In this document: one piece after another, positions 25,479-33,948 of the stretch
Numbering within the stretch: the first letter of the stretch is position 1
Layout: each line of letters opens with the position of its first letter
Source: JBFMFR01 sp040752025
Lineage (GTDB): Bacteria; Chloroflexota; Anaerolineae; Anaerolineales; UBA4823
Direction: 5' to 3'
DNA length: 56,310 nt
NCBI GenBank assembly: GCA_040752025.1
Contig: JBFMFR010000047.1
Span: 1-56,310, forward strand
Position numbers and translations under genes: made by a program
The notes under the pieces: generated by a model
What the model was told of the DNA's origin: nothing
What the model saw: the letters and a program-made list of their open reading frames with translations, nothing else
Databases searched by the model: none

Positions 25479-26885
25479 CTATTTTGCTGCAGCGAGGGCA
25501 CCATCGACATCGGCTTGCATGCGGGCAATTGCCTCGTCTAGAGTTAATTCGCCAACAATAGCCTGTGTCAGACGATCGCGTATCGCATTCATAATAACGT
25601 AGCCATACAGATGATTCTGTAATTGATAAGCAAGTGGATCAAGGTGCGTAGACTCCTCGCCAAATACCTGGAAGGCTCGCAGCGCTTGAGGTAGCTCTGT
25701 TGCGTAATCTACCCCTTTCGCCATGATCCCGTTGTGCTGCGGGATATACAGCGCCCGCGCGGCCCACTCGTGGTAATTCTCCTCCGCGGCCAGGAATTCC
25801 ATCACCCGGGCCACCTCCTCCGGGTGCTTGGTGGCCTTCATGGCTGCCATCACAGACCCACCCGGCATACCTGTGCAGGTAACTGCCCCACAAGGGTTGG
25901 GGACCACTTCCCAGTCAAAGGCGTCGCCAATTTTGTCGGTGAAGGGACCTACGTTCCAAACACCACTCTCCATGAAAACCAGATTGCCATTGATGAAATC
26001 ATTAGTGGCCTCACGGTAGGAGTCGCCGCCGGCCCAGACGTCGAGAGGCATGGTGCCATCCGCATGCCAATCCAGCATCAATTGGAGTCCCCGGCGCATA
26101 CCTTCATCATCCAAAACCACATTCCCATCTTCATCGAAGATTTTTGCGCCCTGGCTGATGAGAAGGGTCGATATTCGATGACCACTGCGATCTATAGCCA
26201 TGGCGAAATCCACACCTGTCGCATCGCGGACCTTGACGACTGCTTCCGCCCATTCTTCCCAGGTGACTTGGTCGGAGGTATCGCTGGGTACGGGCACACC
26301 GGCCTGTTCGAAAAGGGTGCGGTTGATAAATGCACCTGTGACCGTCACGTCGGTGTAAAAGCCGCTGATCCTGTTTCCGCCATCGGGGTTCATATGCTCC
26401 ATGGTCAGACCCATATTTTCTTCCCAATAAGCCGGGTCCGACAAATAGGGGCGCATATCCAGGTAATACTCGTACAATCCCGCAATATTGCTTACTTTTG
26501 CAATATCGGGGCCCTCTCCTGTTTCCAGCTGCAAAGGCAAGATTTCCAGGATGGTGGGGTAGGGCACAACGTCGAGGATGACGTTGATGTCGGGGTTTTC
26601 AGATTCGAACCGGTCCAGCAGGTCTTCCATCACCACTTCAGCATTGATGGGAATGGCCATCATGATGCGGATGTCGGTTCGTTCCGCTGGTACCTCAACC
26701 TCCTTGGTGACGACGACTTCCTTAACGACCTCCTGGGTGACAACGACTTCCTTAACGACCTCCTGGGTGACGACAACCTCTTTGATGGTTTCAACTGCGG
26801 TCCCGCCGCATGCCACAATCAGTGACAGCAAGATCACTGCGGTTATGAGCAGCAGTGCCTTTTTGATGTTTTTGGATACGTTCAT
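25479..26885 (-). CDS. ABC transporter extracellular sugar-binding lipoprotein
   Basis: A 468-residue family-1 solute-binding protein. The signal peptide ends LIVAC with C26. The next 40 residues are a repeated linker, EVVVTQEVVK in tandem then EVVVTKEVEVPAE, before the bilobed domain (RIMMAIPINAEVVMEDLLDRFESENPDINVILDVVPY, LLISQGAKIFDEDGNVVLDDEG, and the NGNLVFMESGVWNVG motif). The protein is lipid-anchored and captures an oligosaccharide for the two permeases downstream. GGAG lies 13 bases before the ATG, slightly far. It is the first gene after LacI, with a gap of about 380 bases. Confidence 0.92.
   Translation of the reverse strand: MNVSKNIKKALLLITAVILLSLIVACGGTAVETIKEVVVTQEVVKEVVVTQEVVKEVVVTKEVEVPAERTDIRIMMAIPINAEVVMEDLLDRFESENPDINVILDVVPYPTILEILPLQLETGEGPDIAKVSNIAGLYEYYLDMRPYLSDPAYWEENMGLTMEHMNPDGGNRISGFYTDVTVTGAFINRTLFEQAGVPVPSDTSDQVTWEEWAEAVVKVRDATGVDFAMAIDRSGHRISTLLISQGAKIFDEDGNVVLDDEGMRRGLQLMLDWHADGTMPLDVWAGGDSYREATNDFINGNLVFMESGVWNVGPFTDKIGDAFDWEVVPNPCGAVTCTGMPGGSVMAAMKATKHPEEVARVMEFLAAEENYHEWAARALYIPQHNGIMAKGVDYATELPQALRAFQVFGEESTHLDPLAYQLQNHLYGYVIMNAIRDRLTQAIVGELTLDEAIARMQADVDGALAAAK
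26714..26773 (-). repeat. 30-base tandem repeat in the lipoprotein linker
   Basis: Two copies (26714-26743 and 26744-26773) differ by one base. They encode a decapeptide unit of the EVVVTQEVVK type just after the lipidated Cys. The near-identity at DNA level points to recent expansion of the linker. Confidence 0.75.
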
Positions 26886-27048
26886 GATTTTGTATCATCT
26901 CCTCTACATAAGTTAATTGATAGGGTTTGTCGGGATTGGCATAAAAATCACCAGCTTTTCAATTTTTCTATCATCACATCCTTTCTGCGCGATAGTTTCA
27001 TGCGCAAACCTCATGGGGATATCGACCTATCATATCGGCCGTACTTAC

Positions 27049-27229
27049 TTGCCTGTTTTTATGAGTTATGTTATATTTCCTTATAAGTTCGGAAAGCACC
27101 TGGTGGACAGCCCGTTTTACCCATCACAAGGGCAGCGGGATTGAATACAGAAGTTGCCTGCTTCTGAACTAGAGCAAGGGTCTAGTCTTCTTCGCGGGAG
27201 GTAGGGCCCTCGCTCTTTATTATTTATGT
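27049..27229 (+). ncRNA. candidate small structured RNA with its own promoter
   Basis: In the gap between LacI and the binding protein, the plus strand has TTGCCT (27049-27054), a 17-base spacer and TATATT (27072-27077), so a transcript could start near 27084. It would contain a 6-bp hairpin (CAGAAG 27148-27153 with CTTCTG 27161-27166) and a long stem (27171-27180 with 27207-27216, one mismatch), then TTTATTATTTAT. This is a terminator-like end with no upstream protein gene. No known RNA family is recognised. Alternatively the fold belongs to the minus-strand leader of the binding-protein gene. Confidence 0.3.
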
Positions 27230-27264
27230 CAAAATAAAATAGTTAGAGTGCACCTCCCCGATTT

Positions 27265-28329
27265 TCAAGATAGATCCTTAGGTTTGGCACATGATTCTCT
27301 TTCAAACAGGTAACTGCGAATCGATAACTTACCAAAGCATAAATGCTCCCTTTCAATCTGTCTCAGTAAAAGCTCGGCTCCCAGGTAACCAAGTTCGAAG
27401 TGGGAGAAGCCGACGGTCGTCAACCTGGGAAAGCCCAATGGAGATGGTTCGGAGTCATCCAGTCCAATGATCGAAATATCCTTTGGAACTTCAAATCCCA
27501 TATCCACTGCGCCCTGCATGGCCTCATTGGCTCTCTGATCGTGGATGGCTAAGATCGCGGTAACATCAGGTTTTCGAGCCAGAAGCTTTCTGACCGCATC
27601 CGCGCCATCTTTTCCCATGACAATCAGGTCTTCATCCACATGCTGGTTGAGTTCCTGCATCTTGTTTCGATAGCAGTTCAAACGGGGAGCGTACCATTCA
27701 TACTTCTCCTCCAATTCCTTTGCCACGAAAGCAATCTGGCGATGACCCAACTGAATCAGGTAATCAAGGGCAATTTGAGCCTGTTGCTGGTGATCCTGGC
27801 TCACGGTGCTGACCGGAATGTCGGGCCAGTTGCGGCTCAGCACCACCAGGGGGGTTTGCAGCTCAAGCGCCCAGCGCACAAGCTGGCTGTCTCGCCGGAT
27901 CCCCTTTCCCATCAGAATCAGCCCATCAACCGGCGTATTTTGATTTTTTAGAATATACGCTTCCAGATGGTTGAGATCCCCCGTGCGATAGCCGCCGATG
28001 GCCGTAATGTTGATGTTCGCCTCTTTGGCAAATGCCTGAACACCCTGCAGATAATCGAGGAAGATACCGTAGATACTATCAAAGGGCTCGTGCCCCACAT
28101 GATGGACAATGACAAAATTCCTGTATTTGTCCACAAAATGATTCTTTTGCCTGGACTGTGGACTTCTCAGTGGACGGCGATCAGGCAGGTTGTACCCAAG
28201 TTCTTTAACCGCCCGTAAAACAGCTTGTGTTGTTTCAGGGGTGACCCCAGGTTTATCGTTAAGCACCATGGAAACAGTGCTCTTGGATACACCTGCTCTC
28301 TGGGCCACATCGTCCATTGTTGGAGCCAT
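27265..28329 (-). CDS. LacI-family transcriptional regulator
   Basis: A 354-residue regulator. The N-terminal HTH and hinge (TMDDVAQRAGVSKSTVSMVLNDKPGVTPETTQAVLRAVKELGY) occupy residues 4-47. The sugar-sensing domain follows, with VDGLILMGKGI, DYLIQLGHRQIAFV, AILAIHDQRANEAMQ and ISIIGLDDSEPSPLGFPRLTTV. It lies directly upstream of the sugar importer and glycosidases on the same strand and most likely controls them in response to an oligosaccharide. AGGTG lies 5 bases before the ATG at 28329. Direct GTTTGTTTG repeats lie just after its own predicted transcription start and may be involved in self-regulation. Confidence 0.92.
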   Translation of the reverse strand: MAPTMDDVAQRAGVSKSTVSMVLNDKPGVTPETTQAVLRAVKELGYNLPDRRPLRSPQSRQKNHFVDKYRNFVIVHHVGHEPFDSIYGIFLDYLQGVQAFAKEANINITAIGGYRTGDLNHLEAYILKNQNTPVDGLILMGKGIRRDSQLVRWALELQTPLVVLSRNWPDIPVSTVSQDHQQQAQIALDYLIQLGHRQIAFVAKELEEKYEWYAPRLNCYRNKMQELNQHVDEDLIVMGKDGADAVRKLLARKPDVTAILAIHDQRANEAMQGAVDMGFEVPKDISIIGLDDSEPSPLGFPRLTTVGFSHFELGYLGAELLLRQIEREHLCFGKLSIRSYLFERESCAKPKDLS

Positions 28330-28367
28330 TTTTGCACCTGTCTTTAAACAAATAAGCTGATAATCCA

Positions 28368-28434
28368 GTTTGTTTGATTACATTGTTTGTTTGTTCGTTT
28401 TATTGAGTTTAGCATAATTTTTCACGCTTGTCAA
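28368..28434 (-). promoter_or_regulatory. lacI promoter with downstream direct repeats
   Basis: Minus strand: TTGACA (28434-28429), 17-base spacer, TAAACT (28411-28406). This is a strong sigma-70 promoter with a start near 28399. Two GTTTGTTTG copies on the plus strand (28368-28376 and 28385-28393), 17 bases apart, lie just after the start and could be regulator contact sites. Confidence 0.65.
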
Positions 28435-28446
28435 TAGGCAACAGCG

Positions 28447-28609
28447 AGAGCCAGCGGTGACGAATACTTTTTCTAAAACCACTGGCATATTGGCCCAAAA
28501 TGAGCAATTTTTTATGCGAAGAATTTTTCGCGAATTCGCCAGATCGCGATGTACAGATGTATACATAAGTAGGCTCAACTGCCAATAGCATTCGTCACCC
28601 CTGTGGCTG
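28447..28609. mobile_element. candidate 163-base MITE-like element
   Basis: The ends are imperfect inverted repeats: the left AGCCAGCGGTGACGAATAC and, read on the opposite strand, the right AGCCACAGGGGTGACGAATGC. Directly outside both is ACAGCG (28441-28446 and 28610-28615), a possible 6-base target duplication. A central GCGAA...TTCGC hairpin is present and no reading frame is convincing. It sits just upstream of the lacI promoter. No parental transposase is in the window, so this rests on structure alone. Confidence 0.4.
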
Positions 28610-28630
28610 ACAGCGCACCATACAAAATTA

Positions 28631-28639
28631 TGGTAGAAT
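28631..28639 (+). promoter_or_regulatory. possible extended -10 promoter
   Basis: TGGTAGAAT combines an extended TGn with TAGAAT, five of six to TATAAT. No good -35 box is at normal spacing. It could drive the binding-protein-like gene at 28750. Confidence 0.3.
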
Positions 28640-28749
28640 AATATTATAGTGCAGAGCCACGTCTCTCACCCCTGCATTGATCTTGTGCTGTAATCCAATT
28701 TTTGGATGGCTTCTCGACTAGTTATGCACACTGGAAGGACGAGAATATC

Positions 28750-29919
28750 ATGGCCAAGTTGTTGCGGATCGGAGTCTTAGTAACATTATATGGCCCATTT
28801 GCCAGCCTTGGCGAAGATGGCCTCAGAGGCGTAGAGCTTGCGAGCAGCGAATTCGGTGGGGAAATTGTAGGTTGTACCATCAAGTTGCATCCGGAAGGGA
28901 CGATTTCATCGCCGGATGTGGCCGAGAAATGCGCACAGAAATTGATCGAGCAGGAAAAGGTGGATTTTATCGTTGGCCCGCTCTCCGGCAACGAGGGCTT
29001 GGCCGTTCGCAACTATGCCAGGGGACACCAAGATCATGTTTTCCTCAACGGCTCATCAGGGGCGCAGGGACTGACGATCCATGACTGGGCGCCTAATTTC
29101 TTCAACTTTTCGCTGAATGGCGTGCAGGTCGTTGCTGGGGTAGGGCGCTATGCCTATAACACCCTGGGTTATCGAAGGGTTGTTACGCTGGGTGAGGCGT
29201 ACTCCTACCCTTATGCGCAGATCGCCGGGTTTATGCTGGAGTTTTGCCGCCTGGGGGGTAAGGTGCTTAAGAAATACTGGGTTCCAGTCGCTACAACCGA
29301 TTTCAGCAAGGTTATTGCTACCATTCCAGACGATGCTGACGCGGTTTTCGTGGCGCTCGGAGGAACGGATGCCGCCAATTTTCTGCGCCAGTATGAGAAG
29401 ATAGGTAGTCCAAAGCCGCTGATCGGCGGGAGTATCACGACCGATCAATCGATCCTGAGCGAGGGTGGGCTGGGCGATTACCTGGTAGGGTTGGTGGCAG
29501 GTGGGCCAACGGCGGATGATAACCCCGATCCCTTATGGCGCCAGTTTGTTGCCGCCTACCAGGCGAAGTTTACCAAGCGGTTCAACTTCCCGTCGTCGTT
29601 TGCGCTCCAGTATTATTTAAATGCGAAGGCCGGATTGGTCGCGCTGCAATCGATTGGCGGCGATTTATCGCAGGGACAGGCGAAGCTCAAGGAAGCGCTG
29701 GCTACCTTGACCCTGGAAGGGCCTTGCGGGGCGGTCCGCCTGGACCAGCATCATGGCGCCATCGGCAACAGTTTCGTCACCATGGTTAAAAAAGACTCCT
29801 CCGGCGTGTTATATCGTAGCTTGTTGGAAGTGGCCGAAGGCGTTAACCAAACGATGGGCCTCCCGGAGAAAGAGTATCTGGCTTTAGGCGAATTCGACCG
29901 GGACCCACCGCGCTTCTAA
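28750..29919 (+). CDS. Peripla_BP_6-type ligand-binding protein without signal peptide
   Basis: A 389-residue protein beginning MAKLLRIGVLVTLYGPFASLGEDGLRGVELA, a LivJ/AmiC-like type I binding-protein fold: IVGPLSGNEGLAVRNYA, TLGYRRVVTLGEAYSYPYAQIAGFMLEF, ADAVFVALGGTDAANFLRQYE. No hydrophobic signal or lipobox precedes the fold, and the in-frame extension to 28702 adds only hydrophilic residues, so it should remain in the cytoplasm. No permease or ATPase genes are adjacent. The next gene is a soluble hybrid histidine kinase. Cytoplasmic binding-protein folds such as AmiC act as ligand sensors for a regulator, and this is the favoured reading. An unconventional export route is the alternative. 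Confidence 0.8.
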   Translation: MAKLLRIGVLVTLYGPFASLGEDGLRGVELASSEFGGEIVGCTIKLHPEGTISSPDVAEKCAQKLIEQEKVDFIVGPLSGNEGLAVRNYARGHQDHVFLNGSSGAQGLTIHDWAPNFFNFSLNGVQVVAGVGRYAYNTLGYRRVVTLGEAYSYPYAQIAGFMLEFCRLGGKVLKKYWVPVATTDFSKVIATIPDDADAVFVALGGTDAANFLRQYEKIGSPKPLIGGSITTDQSILSEGGLGDYLVGLVAGGPTADDNPDPLWRQFVAAYQAKFTKRFNFPSSFALQYYLNAKAGLVALQSIGGDLSQGQAKLKEALATLTLEGPCGAVRLDQHHGAIGNSFVTMVKKDSSGVLYRSLLEVAEGVNQTMGLPEKEYLALGEFDRDPPRF

Positions 29920-30083
29920 GCAGGTTATCCGACGGCAACTTTACAAAATTGCGTAAACTGGTAGGGGAATTGTTCGTAGAGCGCTTCCAGCGCATGTTCG
30001 CGCCGCTGGAGCGTGAGCCGTTAGCCGGACTCCTTGTGGTCAAATTGGGGGGCAGCGATTCCTGACACAGAAAGGGAAGTGTC

Positions 30084-33083
30084 ATGAGAGATGATAAGCC
30101 GCAAAACCAGAAACTCACATCCCAGGGGTTCTCTAAGTTGGAACAATTGCAAGCAGAGCTGCAGGAAAAGGATGAGCAACTGCGCGCCCTGATCAATGCC
30201 GTGCCCGACATTGTCATCTTCAAAGATGGCGATGGCCGTTACCTGGAAGCCAATGATTTTTACCTGCGTTTGTTCGGATTAGAGGGCGTGGATTATCGGG
30301 GCAAGACAGATCGTGAAATAGCCAGGTTCACTCCCTTCTATGGCGATGCGCTCCGGGCTTGTGAAGAGACCGACAATGCCACCTGGCAGAGGCGGATGAT
30401 GAGCCAGAGTGATGAGAACATTCCCCAACCGGACGGCTCGAACCGAATTTTCGATATGATAAAAGTCCCTGTATTTCACCCAGATGGCAGGCGCAAAGGG
30501 CTGGTGGTGATCGGGCGCGATGTAACCGAGCACAAACAGGCCGAGGAGGCGCTGCTCAAGGCGCACGCCGAGCTGGAACAACGAGTAGAGCAACGCACCG
30601 CCGATCTCAGGCAGGCAAACGAGCAACTGGCGCAGGAAATCGAAGAACGTAAGCGGGTCGAAAACGGCTTGAGGAGCGCCGAAGAAGAAAAATCCATCCT
30701 TTTGAACAGCACATTAGATCGTGTAGTTTACCACACTACAGACATGCGGATTCTGTGGGCCAATCAGGTGGCTGCTGACTCGGTGAATATGACACAGGAT
30801 GATCTTAAAGAACAATACTGCTGGGAGATTTGGCACCAGCGCAGTGAACCATGCGTCGGTTGTCCTGTCTTACTGGCCAGAGACACCGGACAGCCCCAAA
30901 CAGCAGAGATCAGTCGGCCTGACGGTGGAAGTGTATTCATTCGCGGGTATCCTCTCAAAGATGATCGAGGCCGGTTGATCGGTATGGCCGAATTCTGTCT
31001 GGATATCACCGAACGCAAACGGGCAGAAGAAGAACTCCAACGAAATCGTGGGGCTGCATTACAATTCTCCGAACGGTTGGCTACATTACAGGAAGTAACA
31101 AATCAACTTTCTAAGGCTGAATCCTCTGATGAACTAAGTCGACGCGCAGTAGAATTGGGACGCTCACGTTTGGGATTCGACCGCATCGGCATCTGGTTCG
31201 TAGGTGAGCGTCCGGGTTTTGCAAAAGGTTCTTTTGGGATAGACGAACATGGAGAACTTCGGGATGAACGGAGGGCAGAAGTTGAATTCGACTCCGACCA
31301 ACCAGATTGGCAGATTCTCTATCACAAAGAGTCGACCGCAATTGTGCAGAATAAACCCCTGTATGATCATCTTCGCAGGCAAGTTGGGGAGGGAGAGCGC
31401 GCGGTTGCCACGCTATGGGACGGTGATGAAACGATCGGTATTATCAGCGTTGATAATCTTCTTAACCGCCAGCCGATCACGGAACAACAACTCGAGATTA
31501 TCAGGCTCTACGCGACAACATTAGGACATCTCTTCAAACGCAAGAAATCCGAAGAGGCGCGTGAACGACTGGCTGCCCAGGTGCGCGAGCAGGCGAAGCA
31601 GATGATGCAAATCCTCGCTACCGTGCCGACGGGCGTTCTGCTGCTGGATGCAGAGGGGCGGGTACTCCAGGCCAACCCTGTGGCCGAGCGCGACCTGACG
31701 CTGTTGGCCAGAGACAAAGAAGGCGATATTCTTACCCATTTGGGGGACCGTCCGATGGCCGAACTGCTCACCTCGCCGCCAACCAAGGGCCTGTGGCACC
31801 AGGTCAAGGCCAACAGGCGCATTTTCGAGGTCATTGCCCGGCCGGTTGAAAACGACTCCAGGCCCGAGTACTGGGTGCTCGTGATCAACGACGCGACCAG
31901 CGAGCGGGAGATTCAGGCGCAGCTTCAGCAGCAGGAACGGTTGGCCGCCGTGGGCCAGTTGGCCGCCGGTATCGCCCATGATTTCAACAACCTTATGGCC
32001 GTGATCGTCCTGTACGCCCAGATGGCATCGGACACGCCGGAGTTGCCTTCCAAGACCCGCGAACGCCTGGATATCATCGCCCAACAAGCCCGGCAAGCCA
32101 CCGCGTTGACCCAGCAAATCCTGGATTTTAGCCGCCGGGCAGTGCTCGAGCCTCGTCCGATGAACCTGTCGCCATTCTTGAAAGAGATCGTCAAGCTGCT
32201 AGATCGCACCATGCTGGAGAGTATCAAGTTAAATCTGGCCTACGGGGTGGACGAGTACATCATCAATGCTGATCCAACCCGGTTGCAGCAGATCATCCTC
32301 AATCTGGCTGTCAACGCCCGGGACGCCATGCCCCAGGGCGGAGAGCTGCGTATCGCTCTGTCCAAAGCAGGAGAGACAGACGAAATCAGGTGTGTAACGT
32401 GTGGCCAGGTTTCCGGGGGAGAATGGGTGCGAATAGCGGTGACGGATAGCGGCAGCGGGATTCAGCCCCATGTGCTGCCACATATCTTCGAGCCGTTCTT
32501 CACCACCAAAAAGCCGGGCAAGGGCAGCGGGCTGGGGCTGGCGCAAGTGTATGGGATTGTGAAACAGCATAAAGGCCATATTGATGTGGTCACGAAAGTA
32601 GGGGAAGGCACCACCTTCACCATCTATCTACCGGCCTTATTGGAGCGCAAACCAGAGACGCCTGCCATTGAAATACTGGCCCTTGTCCATGGCCAGGGGG
32701 AAACCATCCTGGTAGTCGAGGATGACGTTGTTTTGCGGAAGGCACTGGTGGACATCGTCGAGTTGCTGAATTACCGGGTGCTGGAGGCGGACAATGGACA
32801 CCAGGCGCTGGATATTTTGGAGCAACGCGCCGGAGAAGTATTGCTGGTGCTGAGTGACCTGGTGATGCCAGAAATGGGAGGCCAGGCATTGTTCCAGGCC
32901 ATGAGACAGCGCGGCTTATCATTGCCAGTGGTGATACTGACCGGCCACCCCATGGAGAATGAGCTTCGGAGCTTGCAGGCCCAGGGCCTGGCTGGCTGGA
33001 TGGCCAAGCCTCCAGAAATAGAGCAACTTTCTCGCTTGTTAGCGCTGGCACTGAAGGGCAGGGCCAAGGTGCAAAAAGAGTGA
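30084..33083 (+). CDS. soluble PAS/GAF hybrid histidine kinase with receiver
   Basis: A 999-residue sensor kinase without membrane segments. Order: coiled coil (20-35), PAS (about 36-155), coiled coil with EQRVEQRTADLRQANEQL (160-200), a second PAS-like domain containing CWEIWHQRSEPCVGCP (205-315), GAF (about 335-490), a third PAS (505-615), HisKA with H632 in GIAHDFNN, HATPase with NLAVNARDAM, DSGSGI and GKGSGLGL, and a receiver with D925 (SDLVMPEMGG). An extra CxxC (RCVTCG) lies in the HATPase domain. GGGAAG precedes the ATG. Input is probably a cytoplasmic ligand or redox signal, perhaps through the binding-protein-like product upstream. No separate output regulator gene follows. Confidence 0.92.
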   Translation: MRDDKPQNQKLTSQGFSKLEQLQAELQEKDEQLRALINAVPDIVIFKDGDGRYLEANDFYLRLFGLEGVDYRGKTDREIARFTPFYGDALRACEETDNATWQRRMMSQSDENIPQPDGSNRIFDMIKVPVFHPDGRRKGLVVIGRDVTEHKQAEEALLKAHAELEQRVEQRTADLRQANEQLAQEIEERKRVENGLRSAEEEKSILLNSTLDRVVYHTTDMRILWANQVAADSVNMTQDDLKEQYCWEIWHQRSEPCVGCPVLLARDTGQPQTAEISRPDGGSVFIRGYPLKDDRGRLIGMAEFCLDITERKRAEEELQRNRGAALQFSERLATLQEVTNQLSKAESSDELSRRAVELGRSRLGFDRIGIWFVGERPGFAKGSFGIDEHGELRDERRAEVEFDSDQPDWQILYHKESTAIVQNKPLYDHLRRQVGEGERAVATLWDGDETIGIISVDNLLNRQPITEQQLEIIRLYATTLGHLFKRKKSEEARERLAAQVREQAKQMMQILATVPTGVLLLDAEGRVLQANPVAERDLTLLARDKEGDILTHLGDRPMAELLTSPPTKGLWHQVKANRRIFEVIARPVENDSRPEYWVLVINDATSEREIQAQLQQQERLAAVGQLAAGIAHDFNNLMAVIVLYAQMASDTPELPSKTRERLDIIAQQARQATALTQQILDFSRRAVLEPRPMNLSPFLKEIVKLLDRTMLESIKLNLAYGVDEYIINADPTRLQQIILNLAVNARDAMPQGGELRIALSKAGETDEIRCVTCGQVSGGEWVRIAVTDSGSGIQPHVLPHIFEPFFTTKKPGKGSGLGLAQVYGIVKQHKGHIDVVTKVGEGTTFTIYLPALLERKPETPAIEILALVHGQGETILVVEDDVVLRKALVDIVELLNYRVLEADNGHQALDILEQRAGEVLLVLSDLVMPEMGGQALFQAMRQRGLSLPVVILTGHPMENELRSLQAQGLAGWMAKPPEIEQLSRLLALALKGRAKVQKE

Positions 33084-33169
33084 GGTGATATCCCCATCTA
33101 GGAACTCATACAACTCGTGATGGATGCAGACAGTTTTGACTGGCTGAATGCCAAATAGGACCCGAAGCG

Positions 33170-33859
33170 CTAAATCATCACATCTGAGCGTGGTTTTTCA
33201 CCTGGCGGCCAAAGACCTTCGATATGTGCCATGGTGGCCTGGCGGGCAACTCCAGGGTCACGCGTTTTGAGAGCGTCTATGATCGTCTGGTGTCGAGCCG
33301 CCAGAGCTTCAAGGCTTTGCGATGACCGGCGCATGGTAATCAAGATGTACTGGTCGAGCTGCAGGTTATCATAGATGCGGCGGAGCAGTTTATTGCCCGA
33401 CACATCGACGATGAGAATATGGAACTGCCAATCCCAGCGAGCAGCGGAGATAAAATCTTGTGCGAGGGCTTTTTCGATCATCTTATCTTTGATTTCCACC
33501 AATGACCGGATATGGTAGTCCGTAATCCGCGGAGCGGCTAGTTCTGCAGCCAGCGCGTCTAAGGGACCCCGCACCGAATAGATTTCCAGCATATCCTCGT
33601 CCGTGAGCATCCGCACAACGGCGCCTTTGTGGGGTTCGCGCTCCAAGAACCCGATGCTCACCAGGGCACGGATCGCTTCGCGCACCGGCGCCTGGCTAAT
33701 GCCAAGCTGGCGCGCGAGCTGACTCTCCACGAGCCGCTCGCCCGGGGCGAACTGCCCACTTCCAATGCCATCCAATATATACTGCTTCACCTGGTCGCTC
33801 AGCACAAGGCGGTTGATCCCATTTCCGCTGGTATCTTCGCTCGGTTCATATCTCTCCAT
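33170..33859 (-). CDS. GntR-family regulator, FCD subfamily
   Basis: A 229-residue regulator. The N-terminal winged helix (VKQYILDGIGSGQFAPGERLVESQLARQLGISQAPVREAIRALVSIGFLEREPHKGAVV) is followed by an all-helical FCD domain with likely metal-binding histidines (WQFHILIV, ARHQTIID, AHIEGL). It is the last gene of the minus-strand AOR/phosphotransferase operon and convergent with the kinase gene; the gap between them has no obvious terminator. It is a strong candidate for the regulator of the divergent promoter at 42864-42897. A fragment closely matching its C-terminal domain lies at 47152-47283. Confidence 0.92.
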   Translation of the reverse strand: MERYEPSEDTSGNGINRLVLSDQVKQYILDGIGSGQFAPGERLVESQLARQLGISQAPVREAIRALVSIGFLEREPHKGAVVRMLTDEDMLEIYSVRGPLDALAAELAAPRITDYHIRSLVEIKDKMIEKALAQDFISAARWDWQFHILIVDVSGNKLLRRIYDNLQLDQYILITMRRSSQSLEALAARHQTIIDALKTRDPGVARQATMAHIEGLWPPGEKPRSDVMI

Positions 33860-33948
33860 ATTTGTCTAGTTATCCTTTCTCCTAACCAGTAGTGATCTGC
33901 ATCGTTTACCAGCTTGTTTGGCAAGATCGGAGGAATTGCTGAACAATT

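Noticed and set aside
33119..33160. Short open stretch ending SFDWLNAK between the kinase and GntR genes
   Set aside because: Only about a dozen codons with no start signal; too short to call a remnant.
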